Assembly (NCBI GenBank): GCA_025765615.1
Contig: JAIVFJ010000026.1
Span: 62,001-126,000, forward strand
DNA: 64,000 nt
Direction of reading: 5' to 3'
From: Zopfochytrium polystomum
Lineage: Eukaryota; Chytridiomycota; Chytridiomycetes; Chytridiales; Chytridiaceae
Shown: positions 10,163 to 22,962 of the stretch, one piece after another
How positions within the stretch are numbered: position 1 is the stretch's first letter
Layout of the letters: the number at the start of each line of letters is the position of its first letter
Program-made: the position numbers and the translations under genes
Notes under the pieces: generated by a model
Database searches by the model: none
Told to the model about the DNA's origin: nothing
The model's input: the letters and a program-made list of their open reading frames with translations, nothing else

Positions 10163-13100
10163 ATGGACCCAACAGATGCCAACCCTCTTGAACCATCCAG
10201 CCCACACTCAATCTCACCTGCAGCGTCCGCTGCTCTTGCCCCCGCTGGCACTGCTGCGACGGAGCTGCCGACTTGGCCGGCTGCCTCGACCCAGGAGGCG
10301 CCATCGTCAGCACTGCCATCGGCTTTCTCAACAACCCCATCGATGCCGAGCTCGCCGTCCACCCTTCAATCGCTCATCCAGCTGAGACTCCCAATCATTG
10401 GCTTTCAGACATTGCGCCATGACGATGACCTTCCTGCCCACCATCGCGAGCGCCACTCTTCCTCGCTCTCAGCTCCGGCCTCGCCACTCTCTTCCAAAGC
10501 CACTCCACTCAACCCGATGGAAGCTTCGACTGCCATGCAGAATACCTTTCCCTTGGCGGGCCGCTGGAGTTCTGCAACTCCCTTTCCTTCGTCGCCTGGC
10601 CCAACCCTCTATCCAGGAAGCTCACCCGAAATGTCCCACCCTTCCACAACGCACCACGACCAGTCCCCATCACCAAACTCAGACTACTACTTCACTGGAA
10701 ATTCCTCCGCGTCCAGCGTTCCTTTTGGAGCAGCGACTACCAGAAGCAACAGCACCAGCAGTCGAAGCAGCAGCACACACGCGTTTTTCGAGCCGACCAC
10801 AGGGGAATGGCTTACCGACCCCGATCACATTCAGGCGGTGCTCACCAGAGGGATGCGAATGATCAAGTACCCAAATAAAGCGTCCTCCAGACCGGAGGAG
10901 AGGGTAATTAAAGTGGACCTATACCCCCTCCAAGTAACTTGGGAGTCCAAAAAGAAGAAACCGGCGCGATCGTCTGGTGAGCAAAATTTCGCGTCACGCG
11001 TCACTGCTCTGGCCGAGTTACCCACCAACTGTACTCACGCCACTAACTCAAATGCGAAAACAATTGAACACTCGAAAACAATTGTCCGCATCAAAAAAAA
11101 AAAAAAAAAACCCCGTCCAACCGGCTCAACGCCGACACAGCTGACTTCCATTCAATCCGCGAAATTCGGTTGGGTCAAAACACGAAGGCTTTCGAACTTC
11201 ATGGAAAGAGATCCGACATAGAAGAACGAGCATTTAGTGTCATTTACAGTACGGCTACTGGCGAATACAAGATGCTCAACTTGGTGGCTCCCACCAAGGA
11301 AGACTGCTCTCTTTGGGTCGCTGGGTTGCACATGCTACTCGCTCGCCAAGACGTAATTGAGGGGGAAGAGGTTCTAATGCATCGGAGTGTCGGTGCTTGG
11401 CTGAAGAAAATGTGGTGGGAGGTCGACAAAGATAGACTTGGACAGCTGGACCTTGATGGTGTCACTTCTCTCATGATGAAGCTTAATGTGAGGCTGTCTC
11501 GCGTAGAGGTGAAAAGCACTTTTAAGGTTCGTTAAGGTTTTGATGTCTTCAGCAGAACTCAACTGTTGCCTTTTATTTCAGAGTGCGGACATAAGCAAAA
11601 GAGGCTTCCTGTCATTTCCAGCGTTTGAGCGATTGTACCGTGCCTTGAGGTTTCGTCCTGAAATTGGGGCTCTGTTTTCTTGTTTAGCGACATCAAGCGC
11701 TTCCCACCTGACGTTTGTGGAGTTTGAACGATTTCTTGTAAATATCCAAAAGGTACTCCCTTTTTTGAAGCGTGAACATGATGCTAATTTTGGCTGTACT
11801 AAGGCAAACTGGACAAAAGCAAGGACAGAGGAGATTTACAAAAAATACTCGTCAGAAGAGGACATTATGGACATGGACCATTTTTCTGCTTTCTTACTGT
11901 CAGCCAACAACTCCAACTTCCGAAAATTGCACACATCTGTCTATCAAGACATGAACAGACCGCTTTGTGACTACTTCATCAGCTCTAGTCACAACACGTA
12001 AGTTAGACTGCCTTGGACCACTCCGGTTAAATCCACTTGTGTGTTTCTTTCGGAAGATATCTTCTTGGAGATCAAGTGACAGGAGAAAGCTCAGTCGAGG
12101 GTTATATTCGGGCGTTGCAAAAGGGTTGCAGATGCCTTGAGCGTAAGTTCAGTGCCTTCTGAATGCAATCTTGATTACGGAATCAATTTTGTTTGTAACC
12201 TCTCTAGTGGACTGCTTTGATGGACCGCAAGGCCCTCTGATATACCATAAACACACATTGTAAGAAACGCTTTCCTTCCTTTATTTGCGAGCAGCACTGA
12301 ACTGAAGATTTCTCTTCAAATATTGGATTTTCAAGAACAAATCGGATATCATTCAAGGAAGTTATTGAAGTAATATCTCGATACGCTTTTGTTTCATCAA
12401 ACTATCCATTATTCCTGTCACTGGAAACACACTGCTCTCCAGATCAGCAAGCCATGATGGCCACAATCATGATTGAATCTTTCGGGGAGAGACTGTTTCG
12501 TGAGCCCCTGCCTTCAAATCAAGCAATACTACCATCCCCAGCTGCCCTTATGAACAAGATTATTATTAAGGTTTGCCTGATGCCTCTTTTTTCAACTCTG
12601 CACATGCTCATTATTATTCAGGGTAAAGTTGTCCCTCCGGACCATTCTTCTATTGCTGATCCTGAGGGAGGATTTGAGACAGAAGACGATGATGGACACA
12701 GTGGATATGTCACTCCACTTGGACCTGTCGATCTTTCGCCGTCTTCATCGCCTGTGCAAACAAGAGCGCCAACACAATTAGCCCGTAAAAGCATCACAAA
12801 CTCGGCTGCTTCATTCATTGCAGAAGCTTCAACATCGAATTCTGCAACACGGCCTTCATTTTATGTGGTCTCCTCAGCATCATCAAATGCTTCTGTCCCC
12901 CCAACTGTCCTGAGCCACTTGCTGCCGCCTTCTGTGGAGCAAGGTCCTGAAACTTTGAAGCAAGATGGTACCCTTGCTCCTGCTGACACACGGGCTCTCA
13001 GCACTGCAAATTCGGCAGTCAGCTACAAGTCAGGAATTGAAGCATCGTACACGTCACATTCCCGCTTGGAACGGATTTCAGGTGAACTTATTGAAGGAGG

Positions 13101-14714
13101 ACATGTTAGCCCAATATCGGTTCAGCATGCTTTTGAGCGTGCGTCTGTGGAAGACTTGCAAAAGAAGCGAGCAGCTTTGAAAAAAGCAGCTGGGCTCCAA
13201 AACCCAGCAGTTGGAGTAATAGCCAAAGACACTGCTGGGAAAGATAAGCAGAAGAAACACCCTGTGGAGAATACCTTATCTGACCTTGTGGTGCTATGCA
13301 AAGCAGTTAAATTCACTGGTGTCCACGTTTTTGGTGAGGAAGATATTGGTTGACCAAACCGGAATTCTCATCTATTTCATTTCTGCAAGACACTATGCGC
13401 TGCAACCAAATGTGCTCAATCTCAGAAAACAAAGCACTTCCTCTTCTCCTCCGAAAAGGTGCCCATCGCGATACGCCAAGCAGCTCAGCTGCCAATAGCA
13501 GACCGTCTAGTCCAACAATGACATCACCCCCCAATTCCTTATCTCCAAAACCAGTTCAAGCGTTATCCGAACTTACTATCCATTGCCAAACTCACCTCAA
13601 CCGCATCTATCCTGCTGCGTACCGTCTAAACTCTTCCAATTTCGATCCAATTCCATTTTGGGCTGTCGGCAGCCAGATGGTGGCGCTAAATTTTCAGACT
13701 TACGATCGCAGCATGCAATTGAACCAAGCCCTGTTTTCGGGCAACGGTGGGTGTGGGTTTTATTTAAAACCACCTTCAATTCGAAATCCGACAACAATTC
13801 TTGCAATGCCCCCAAGTGGTCGAAATAGTATTCGCCGTCGTGCGGCAAGCAGAGTTGGTGTAGTCGGCTTTGATGAGTTTTTTCCACGGACTGAATCCGA
13901 AGAACCAGCTGCATCAGCATTTAAAGATAGTCCATCCAGCTGTCTCCCAGCTGATGGAGGAACAGTTTTGTCTGTTGGGGACTCAGCAGGACAGGCAACC
14001 ATGAACTGGAATACACGGAGACGAGTCCGGCGTTCCATCAGTGTGAGCGAGGGCCTTGCAGCACTGGAGGCTTTAGCTGCAAGTTCAGGGACTCTTGCTT
14101 TCAATTCTCCTCTGCCATCCCCGATACTCAACCCATCAGTGGCGCCGCCAAGTGCTGCCACAACTGCGGCAACTGCTGCTGGAGCATCTGGAGGCTCAGC
14201 TTTTTTGGTTGACCGCCTCCCTCATCTTGAAATCCCACTTGGCGACACAGATCCAAATTTTTCCCGGCCTGTTGTCCTGACTATCACCATTATTTCGGCT
14301 CAACAGCTCAAGAAACCAAAAGACGACTCTTCCTCCACCACAAGCGTCATCAGCGGGCCATTTGTTGAAATTGAGATTGCTGGAGTGGACGCGGCAGACA
14401 ACTCGAAAGGAAGGACCAGGAACAGTGCATTAACAGGGTTCAACCCAACGTGGAAGGAGACTTTTCAGTTCCAGGTTTCGATTCCAGACATGGCCTTTTT
14501 GCGCCTTCAAGTGTTTGACGGTGATGCCAGGAAGCTTGCACCAGAAGTTGTGGGGAGCTACGCGATCGCTCTATGTAACTTGGAGCAGGGGTATCGCCAC
14601 GTCCCACTATACAACCGCCGGGGTGAAGTCATTCGCTTTTGCACTTTGTTTCTATACATTTCATTTTCAACACCGGGTGCAGGCAACAATTCTGCACCTG
14701 TTCCCACTGCGTAG
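10163..14714 (+). CDS. Phosphoinositide-specific phospholipase C (delta-like)
   Basis: Exons 10163-10976, 11141-11526, 11582-11997, 12057-12142, 12208-12259, 12336-12570, 12622-13333 and 13390-14714 give about 1,341 aa; an optional in-frame intron at 11753-11803 would remove 17. Order: Ser/Pro-rich N-terminus (1-220), PH domain (about 225-390), EF-hand-like region ([15 protein letters not shown]), X domain with SSSHNTYLLGDQ and IYHKH, a Ser-rich X-Y linker (about 664-880), Y domain ([33 protein letters not shown]) and a C2 domain (about 1190-1330). Catalytic residues known from PLC-delta1 are visible: both histidines, ELDCFDG (Glu/Asp) and LSLETHC (Glu). It hydrolyses PIP2 to IP3 and diacylglycerol at membranes in a calcium-dependent way. 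Compared with animal PLC-delta (about 750 aa), extra length lies in the N-terminus, the X-Y linker and an insert between Y and C2. Confidence 0.92.
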
Positions 14715-15449
14715 AATCATAGTAGCAAGTATCTTGAAAGCACACATTTTTCCTAACTCAATTTGAAAATTGCCTGCCATCATTGCTTTGAACAAATTGT
14801 TTCCATGAGGACGCTTTGTTCCCTCTCCCTTCACTCATTTATTGCATTATTTTTTAGCCATCATCACCATATGATATCACACTATTTTCACTTTATATTG
14901 CATGTGTATACCTCGTTTCCTTTTTATTGCTTCTTGGTTTGCAGTGAACTCCATCATATTTGAACCCATTGGCACTGACTCTTCAACAGCTTGTTGCCCC
15001 CCATTATTTCAGTTTTGTTCTTTTATCAGTGGCCCAGCATGCAGGTAACTCAACAGTTCCAAGGCTCGTCCTCTTTTGAGCAATTGCTGTAGAAACTGGA
15101 AAGTAGTATTCCAATGCCAAAGTGGGCAATCTCTTCAATGGAAGACTTCCAAAACCCTCTGATTGCACATTCATTTTCTCCTTCAGACTGCTTACTTTAC
15201 AAAAATTTGCTGACATGGTACAGATCTATTTGCGAGAGGTTTGGAGGTATTCCACTGAGGCAATCACATGAACAACCGTGAACTAGTGCACTCATCAAAT
15301 TGCGATTTCTGCACAGATCGGGTTATGTGGGTTTGGAAGTCTTCCAATGTCCATTGAGACAATCGCATTAACAACTGATTGTTTCCCAATTGCTTATATT
15401 CGCATGCCGTTTATTGAATCATAAAAAGTTGTGCTTTGCATTTACTACT
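14715..15449. other. Convergent 3' intergenic region with a degenerate repeated motif
   Basis: It lies between the stops of PLC (+) and STRIP (-). No gene is supported. A motif of about 35 nt starting TTTGGAGGTATTCC (15240) recurs as TTTGGAAGTCTTCC (15331), and once inverted near 15115-15150. Confidence 0.5.
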
Positions 15450-18400
15450 TCACCGCACATCAACCTCATCAAACTCTGATAGTCCCCCATCAATGGCCAT
15501 GGCAGAGAAGTTTCTTCTGAGCCCTCCACTGTCAGGAACGTCACCCTCTTCATTGTGACCACGTCGGTGGCCAGCATTGTCACCTTCATAGTCGCTATCC
15601 TCAGCCTCATCGTCCTCAAGACTGTCACTCCTTCGCACGCTGTATACCTCGTCCTCCAGCCATGTCTCGTAGTTCGCCATAAAGTCAGCATCAAGCCCTG
15701 GTGCGTCAGCTTCTGCCTTGTAAAGATTCTTCCCGATGGGAAGCAGGGCCAAGGATGTGTCTGATGATGCAACTGCGCCACCAACAATTGATGTTGGGGC
15801 GTTGGACGTGCTGGAGGGAATGCGTGTTTCGTGCTCATGCGAACGGCGCACCATAGCTAGCAGCATTTCAAGCTCGTCTTGGTCAGCACTTTGAGATTTG
15901 GTGGCTGCTGCAGTGTTCGTATTCTCTGGTGTGGTCGAGGACCGACAGGACTACCTTCAGCCTTGGACCCTTCTGTGCTTGCAGTTGAGGGAAAGTGATC
16001 AGGAAGGTGTCGGTGGTGATAGAATGCAACAAGGGCACGCAGGTGCTGCTCCTGGGCCTATTTTGGTTTTGATGATTGTAGAAAATGAGTTTATCCCCAA
16101 GAGAGTTAGCCCAAAAGGAATAAGCCAGTGAAAAACAAGGCTCAATACCATGGCCTCGTCCACATCAACGTCCAAGTCACCACCAAGATACTCCTCCTTG
16201 AGTCTTGGTCGAAGATGAAGGTAAATTGATGTGATAATTTTGGTGTTGTCTTTGACTCCAGTTAGGCCCGAAGTTCAAACAGAGGAGATGCTCTCACTTA
16301 TTTTCCACTTTCTTCCCATATACGGAATTTGGCTCTTGACCAGCTTCAAACAGTACAAATGAAGGCCAGGATGGTTCACCTTCAGCACTCGCTTAAAAAC
16401 CGCTGTAGCTTTCCATGACACAAGCGAATAAATACGATGTGGCTTGTTCTTAGTCAGCTTCTGAAGAATTCGCAGAAGGTTGATGGTGGTGTAAAAGTTG
16501 CGCCAACTGCACTTTTGAGGAACACTTGAAATTGAAAGTGATGCTGATGGTACAACAGCATCTTCAGCTGAATGTGGCGAGCCCATACGAGTGGATGCTT
16601 CGCTGGCACTGTCTACAGCTGTGTCTCCAGATAAACTGTCTGTATCTGCAGCATCAGTGCAGCCATTGCTATCTTCTCTCAGGCTGGCTGGTGGGCTTGC
16701 CTGAGCTTGGTGATTCAGATTTGGCACAGTGATATCAGAGAGGGCATTTCGGCAGAAGCAGAAGAAGCTAAAACATAGTCAGAATAGGATAAAACCCCAC
16801 TCCACCATCTCATCGCTCACTTCAGTTCATCTGGCTCATCTCTGGCAAGAAGCCATGCACCAGGAAGCTGGGCATCCATTGAAACAGCAGAGGCTGGAAT
16901 ATTTTGAAACCATGTGCTGAGCATTTTCAATATGAGGATTGCACAGTTGTTGTCATTCAACAACTGAGCTATATACTCAAACTTGAGAATATCTGAGCCA
17001 AAACTCCTTGTTATTCACAACAAGTGACTAAGGTCACGCAATTACTTACGATCACACTTGAAACTCTTCACCAAAAGCAACAAAATGCCAGACACTGATT
17101 TGGTGACAACCTCCTTGTGGCGATTCAAGTCCATTTTATCCAAGTACTCTTGCTTTTGGCTTGGAGTCATGCTAGCAACAGAAAGAGATTCTGAACTGTG
17201 CTGATTTGGTGACTGAGCTTCGCCAGTCTGGTTGCCCAAATTGATGTAATACAGAAGTCTCACAAGCATAGCTATATGAGTTGACATTTGCGGTGCTAAA
17301 CAGTCCTTCCAGCAAAGTATCAGCACATTTTTGTCATTATGGCATTGCCTGCTTACATAGAGACGAGAGAGCCTTGCGAGATCTTCATGTTGATTGCGGG
17401 CTTCCTTCTGCTTTTCATGCTCGACATCAACTGCATCACTGTCAGAAGAGCCCATTTGATCACTTTCGTAACGATCCATTCTGATTCGCTCCTTTGCAAT
17501 TTGCAGAGCAGAAGAACTAATGTACATATTATGGCGCATGACTTGCAAACTTTCACGAAAGGCGCGAGGCATCAACGCCTCAGGATTTTCCGATTGAATG
17601 AGCAGCCCCCGCTGGAAGACATTCGCAGGTTGAGAAGTGTGTGTTGGTGTCATAAGTGGCTGAACAACTGGTCCGTTTGCAATGATTTGGTTGAGAAAGC
17701 GTCGGGAAACTGGAGTTAGTGGTTCGACCAGTGGAATGTTTCTTGGGGTTATAGCAGTCACGTCAGGTGTGTAGTATGCAGGGTATTTGTTTGTCATCAA
17801 AACATTGAATGTGTGGAAGTCTTGTGCTGATGCTTTCATGAATAAATCTGAGTGCAAGTAAGCTGCCAGTAAGTACCAAAGCAATTGTCCTCACCAGCTT
17901 GAACAGGAGGAAGGCCTTCGACAAGACGAGAGTGAGCCTTCATTGTTTCTAGAATTTCCACACTCCCAACAGTTGCCAGTAGAGTTTTCCATACAAGGAG
18001 AAGCAACTTCGGCCAAGATCAGCGACCACAAGACCAAATGCAATAGATTACCTTCTTCACAGGGTAATGCTTCCGATTGCCCTCCCCCAACTGATCAACT
18101 AAATCAAACAAAAATGCAACAAATGGAGCTGATCCGCTCCACAGTTCGTCCCTCATCGTACCATTGTTCAAATTTACCTCCACCATCATGTAGCAAAGGC
18201 TAAGGTAAGTGGATATCTCTGCATTTGCCAGGTCAATAGTGGCCTGCCGCTCTTGCAGACTCATTGCCGCAAACGCAAGCATAGACGAAGTTCCAGTTCC
18301 AGTTGCACCAGTTCCACCATCTCCTGCCTCTCCGGTGCTGAGGCGAGTAATGACGTCGAGTGTGTGCGATACCACCTGGAGTGCTTGTCGAATTAGTGAA

Positions 18401-19192
18401 AACGCCCCAAGATGTAGAAGTGTCTGATTGTTCCGTTGGATCCATTCCAACTGCTCAGATTTGCTATTGCAGTTACCAAAGCAGCCTGGTAAACAGGAAG
18501 GTTTGCTTTCAGATTGAGCCTGTCGTAAGTAAAATTTACCTTGAGCTATATACAGCAGTTGCTTTGCTGCGGCGTATCGAGCCTCCGAGCTCTTGAGTTC
18601 CAGCTGATCCAACAGTTCTAGAATCGCGCTCTCTCTTTCGTAGTCACCCAGTGACTTCCATTCTTCGCAGGGCGGTGCCTCATCAGTCCAATTTAAAATG
18701 AAAGAGGGCGTTTACCGTCAGGATGCTTAGCATTGAAAAGGGATTGGCCCTCCTGAAGGTATGGATTGTCTTGGTAGTTATAAAACTCGTTGATCTCTGC
18801 CTCAAAGTTGTCACGGTCACTGTAATCGAAGTCCAAGACGGGCTATTGGGACAGCAGCGTGAGCAGATTGATTCCGCACACGAAGTTGATGAAACCTTGA
18901 ATGGGCGAGATCCGGACGGAGTCAGCCCGCGAGCACTGTCGGCAGTAATCCCTGACGGTCGATCACCATTTTGAGGGAGGTTATCTCCGGTCGCTGCGCG
19001 ATCTACTGCCGAATCGGACGCTGTCGGCCCCAACATGGCGATCGCTTGCTGCTGCTGCTGGCTGCGGCGGAGGGTGGCGTATGTTGGGCGAGGGGGTTGA
19101 ACCCTTGGCGGTGGCAGCCGCTTACTGACAGCTTGTGCGGCCTGAGGCCGAAGACTCACAGGTGGGGCCGAGTAAGCGCCGAGGAATTGCAT
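15450..19192 (-). CDS. STRIPAK complex scaffold STRIP/FAM40 (Far11-like)
   Basis: Twelve exons join in frame: 19192-18896, 18842-18716, 18662-18540, 18485-18052, 18006-17895, 17847-17357, 17305-17050, 16992-16821, 16767-16298, 16255-16149, 16051-15955 and 15907-15450 (1,047 aa). Alignment to human STRIP1 is continuous: YIAQGCFGNCNSKSEQ, LLLLVWKTLLATVGS, MDLNRHKEVVTKSVSG, LKFEYIAQLLNDNN, LRILQKLTKNKPHR, VLKVNHPGLHLYCLKL, YMGRKWK and, near the end, FMANYETWLEDEVYS. STRIP scaffolds PP2A, striatin, Mob3 and germinal-centre kinases; in fungi it controls cell fusion, septation and mitotic exit. The first ATG in the first exon is at 19192; the frame stays open upstream to about 19380 without another ATG, so a 5' exon or a longer start is possible. 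Four of eleven acceptors end in AAG or GAG. Confidence 0.9.
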
Positions 19193-19429
19193 TGCGGTAG
19201 AGGCTCCAGCGGCCGGTGGAGCCGTGCTGCTCGTGACCCGCTGGAGATCTTTTGGTTGGAATCTGACCGATTGGCAAGGCCGGGTGGCTCGGACTTTTGT
19301 CCACAATTCCGAAAACGAAGATTTTCTCTCGATGACTTGCTGGTGCTTCACTGCGTCAGAAAATGGTACTGCACTGCGTTCAAAATCAAACTTTCTTCCG
19401 TGGACGAGTCCTTATAACAAAAGAGTGCT

Positions 19430-21984
19430 CTAAGACCACCGGGTTCCCACTCGGAGATGCTTCCACCCGCTCCACCGAGTCGGTGAAGCAAATTCGCATC
19501 CGAACCAAGAGTCATAACCCCCACATATGCTGATGCACTTCGGATCACGCCGTCCACCAACGTCGAAAAAGTCCAAAGGGCTGAATCCTTCGTGAGTGAC
19601 CGGCACGTGCGTTTTCGCTTCTCCCGGCAACCAAGCTACGTGGAAAGCTGACTTCTGGGGATTGGGTTGCCACTTGGTGTAAAGAAGCCTCTCCCCGTGC
19701 AGGTCGGTCAGAATCACCGCGGGTTCGCGGCGCCCGCCATTGAGGCCACTGGCCACCGCCTTGCACCGGTTGGCAGCCGCAACCGAGCCATCGGGCTCCA
19801 CCTCAGACGCCCATCCGCGCTGACGTCGCGGCCGTCGACTACCACGTTACGAGGGACGTCGCCTGCAACGGAGGTGGCGGTAACGGCATTTTCCAGCCAG
19901 TTCGCGAGAGACGGGAGGGATTGAGGGGATGAGGGGCCCTTGATTATGCGAGTCCACATATTAGGACGATGCTCCTCACGGCAAGCAAGGGGGCGAGGCT
20001 CAAGTCTGTCGAGCGCGACTTCAAGTGACGTGACGAGGGCTGTGAGAAGAGACGACGGCAAAACATCGATTGGAATGCCCACGCGAATAGAACGTACGGA
20101 AGGTGGTAGTGGGGTGACGGGTACCATGCGGTCACAGGTGACAAAGAAGAGAACAGAAAGTGCAATCAGGGATGGAAGCGAGGTGGACACAAACGATACA
20201 GCTCACAACCAGCAGGATGCGATGCGATGATTGGAATTTGGAGAGCCTTTAAAAAACAGAAGGATAGTCCAGTTGCCGTGGCTGGCTGACTGATGTCACT
20301 CTTCGGAACTGCTTTTGGGAGCGGCCTAGGCCAAATATGTTGTTTTGGTTCACACTTTACTTCAACCGACATGGTCCAAGAGTTGAAAAGCGATAGACGT
20401 CGAAGCACGCAAGGAGTTACCGGCAGGCATCTCGCAGCCATGGGGCAGGACTCTCAGGCCCGACCGAAAGTAGGATCGCGGAGTATTCCATTCAAGCTCC
20501 CAATCAATAACCAGTTCCTCAAGGCGGCTGGGCGACCGTTGAGACCAGCGCTGAATTTCTGCCCATGTTGCCGCCCTTCCCAGGGCTGAAAAGTTCGCAA
20601 GTGCAGCCTCAAAGTGCTGAAGGTTGGAAACCTCAGGACGACAGGTGTGGGGCAGTTCTTCCTTAGTGCTGAACGCAATAAGGAATGACACCCGGTCGAC
20701 CGACTCGAAAAATAAGCTCGGTGACCGACGGAAACTCGGGAAAAGTCGCGACCATGTCATCCAAATCGATCTGCGAGCTCGGTGGCATGGGTTGTGCGTC
20801 ACCATGAAATTCATCCGGCCGGTAGTGCAACCCAACTGCGAGACGCCACGTTCTTAGATGCGGCCATTTCAAAGCGAATGACTCAATGAATGACCGAACC
20901 ACGGATTGGTCTGGTGACACAATGTTTAAATCCAAAGAGCGGAGAGACGGTGCCGGGTCAGGAAGTGCGGAGATAGTAGCACACGTCTCTGCTTTGCCAA
21001 CAATTACGGAGGACAAGTTCTCCAGACTTGGCAGTGACAGGACAGCAGCTATATCTGAAGCGCTTACTTTGTCGTCGTCCAGATTCATCCTTAGAATGCA
21101 AAGCCTCCGCAGCTCACAAATGGATGACATGAAGCCTCTGCTCACAGTGCCAATACGTCCCCTTGAAGCGAATTTAGTCTGAGGAATTTTCACAGACGAA
21201 GCGAGAGGCTGAATACCTCAAAGGCATTATATCAAGACTTCGCAACTTTGGAAATCGGGTCAGAGCCAGTGAGTCCAATTCCGTTTCCGGTGAAAAGGCT
21301 TTCAGGCTGGTTGGCAGGTAGGTTATGTCAGTCAGTTGGAATGGAACGTCTAATGACCGCGCTTCAGAGCCGAGCTGAAGTGCGTGCGTTCGAAGAGCTT
21401 CGGTAGGGACGGTAGGAGAATATGCAATGGTTAGCGGAAATCCGAACTTCTGAGTTGCAGTCCTCAGCCTTCCCAAAACTGGAGGCAGTGACGATTCGAT
21501 GGAAGAATGGTTCCAACGTGACAGAGGATAGATAATGATCGTCCTGTAATAACTGAAGGCGGCGTCGAAAGCGTTCAGCGATTGTCAAAAGAAACCACAA
21601 CGGCAACGTGTATGAAGTCAAAGAATGCGTCGTTACAACTGTTGCGTGAACACATCCATAGGCGGTGTCCATAGCGCATACAGTTGTAGACACGGATGTG
21701 CCCACGTTGACTGGGAACTGTCGGACAGAGAATGAGACCGTGTAATCCTCGAGGGCGTCGTCTGCCCTCAGCGGTCGTGTCGCTCGGTAGTGTGCGGGGT
21801 CCATAACCGAGACGGCGATGCGTAGCTTCTGGATGCGGTTCAGGAAGGCGGCACGCCAGGACCGGCACAGACGCGGAAAGTGGGCCCACAAGGTCATGCG
21901 ATCGTCCTCATCATCGCTACCGTCAAAGGCAGAGAAGATCGAACTGAGAGGGAGGAAAGCCAGGCGCTCTGCGTTGATGGGTGT
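19430..21984 (-). CDS. F-box/LRR-like protein, 5' end unresolved
   Basis: Minus-strand segments with coherent protein sequence begin after an acceptor at 21984. First is ERLAFLPLSSIFSAFD with LCRSWRAAFLNRI, which resembles an F-box helix set (LP..., VCR.WR). Then come leucine-rich stretches such as LPTSLKAFSPETELDSLAL, FPKLRSLDI, LSLPSLENLSSVIVG, APSLRSLDLNI, SRLEELVIDWELEW and LPPSVRSIRVGIPIDVLP. Frame changes between segments fit short introns, for example near 21565-21610 and 21176-21230, but not every junction was fixed. The last open segment ends at 19430, about 240 nt before STRIP. F-box/LRR proteins are substrate adaptors of SCF ubiquitin ligases; that role is inferred from weak pattern similarity. 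The segment 19430-19800 could alternatively be a separate small gene. Confidence 0.45.
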
Positions 21985-22071
21985 CTGTCATATTCCCGCC
22001 CCCAAAAGCAAAAGTCGAAGCCACAGCCTTTTTTTTCTGGTTGTTGATCGTGATCATCAGGAGAACTCACT

Positions 22072-22962
22072 GCACTCGCCCTTCTGATCCGGGGAACGAG
22101 TTGGGTGGGGAATTGAGAGCCTCGGGGTAAATGGGGGGGAAGCCAGCCGCGGATGCAGCCGCGCCAGACCTCCCGCACAATAAAATGAAAGTAGGCTGGC
22201 CGGTGGCTTGCTTGGGTGCAGGTCCGAGTCCGAGCAATCGGACAAACTCCGCAGTCACCCCGTTTGTCTGTCTGTCTGTCTGTGCGTCTGTCTGAAGGTG
22301 CTCGCCCTTCCTCTCTTCCTTCCCTTCTCTTCTCTTTCTTTCTCTTTCGCTTTTCTCACTCTTTCTTCCGTCACTTCCCAGCCACTCACACTCACTGCTC
22401 CTTCACCTGCAGCCCCCATTTCGCAGGGACCACTCACCCGCCCACTCCCAGCGCTCGCTCCCTCCACTGGTTCTGCGCCTCTCCACCTTTTTCTTCCCCT
22501 CGCACCCCCAACCCGCAACGCCAATCTGTCAAGGGTGAGCGAAACATCGCTGCGGATTGGTTCGGCAACGTTCTTCAGGGCTCACCACTTCCAATACTTG
22601 GACACCACCGGGCCTGCCTTCTCAACTCTTGGGGGTGACTTTTCCTCGCCAAGCTCTCTCTTGCTCTCTCACTCCTGCAACCCTCTCCTCTCCTCTCCTC
22701 TCTCACCTCACCCTCGCACCTCCCTGGAGCTTCTCTTCCCTTTGCTACGACAATCCCAGGATCGAAAAAGAATCTGGGCAGTAAAATCAAACAGAAAAAC
22801 TGAAGAAACAGAGAACCCTCCCTCCACCCACCTGTCAACACACACGCACACACACAAACCCAGCCCCTGCCCACGCACGCCAGCCAGCCTCTTCCGCGGG
22901 GCACAGCGTCCTTACTCAGCTCATTGACCAGTTTCGGCAACTGCCTTCATCATCCCTCTCTG
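22072..22962. other. Pyrimidine-rich leader/intergenic region
   Basis: About 0.9 kb upstream of the proline-rich protein gene, strongly biased to C and T on the plus strand, with (TGTC)n near 22263-22296. Open frames here are low-complexity Ser/Pro/Leu products of that bias and were not accepted as genes. Confidence 0.5.

Noticed and set aside
22208..22927. Long Ser/Pro/Leu frame before the proline-rich gene
   Set aside because: It is explained by strong CT-rich composition and a TGTC repeat; likely a leader.
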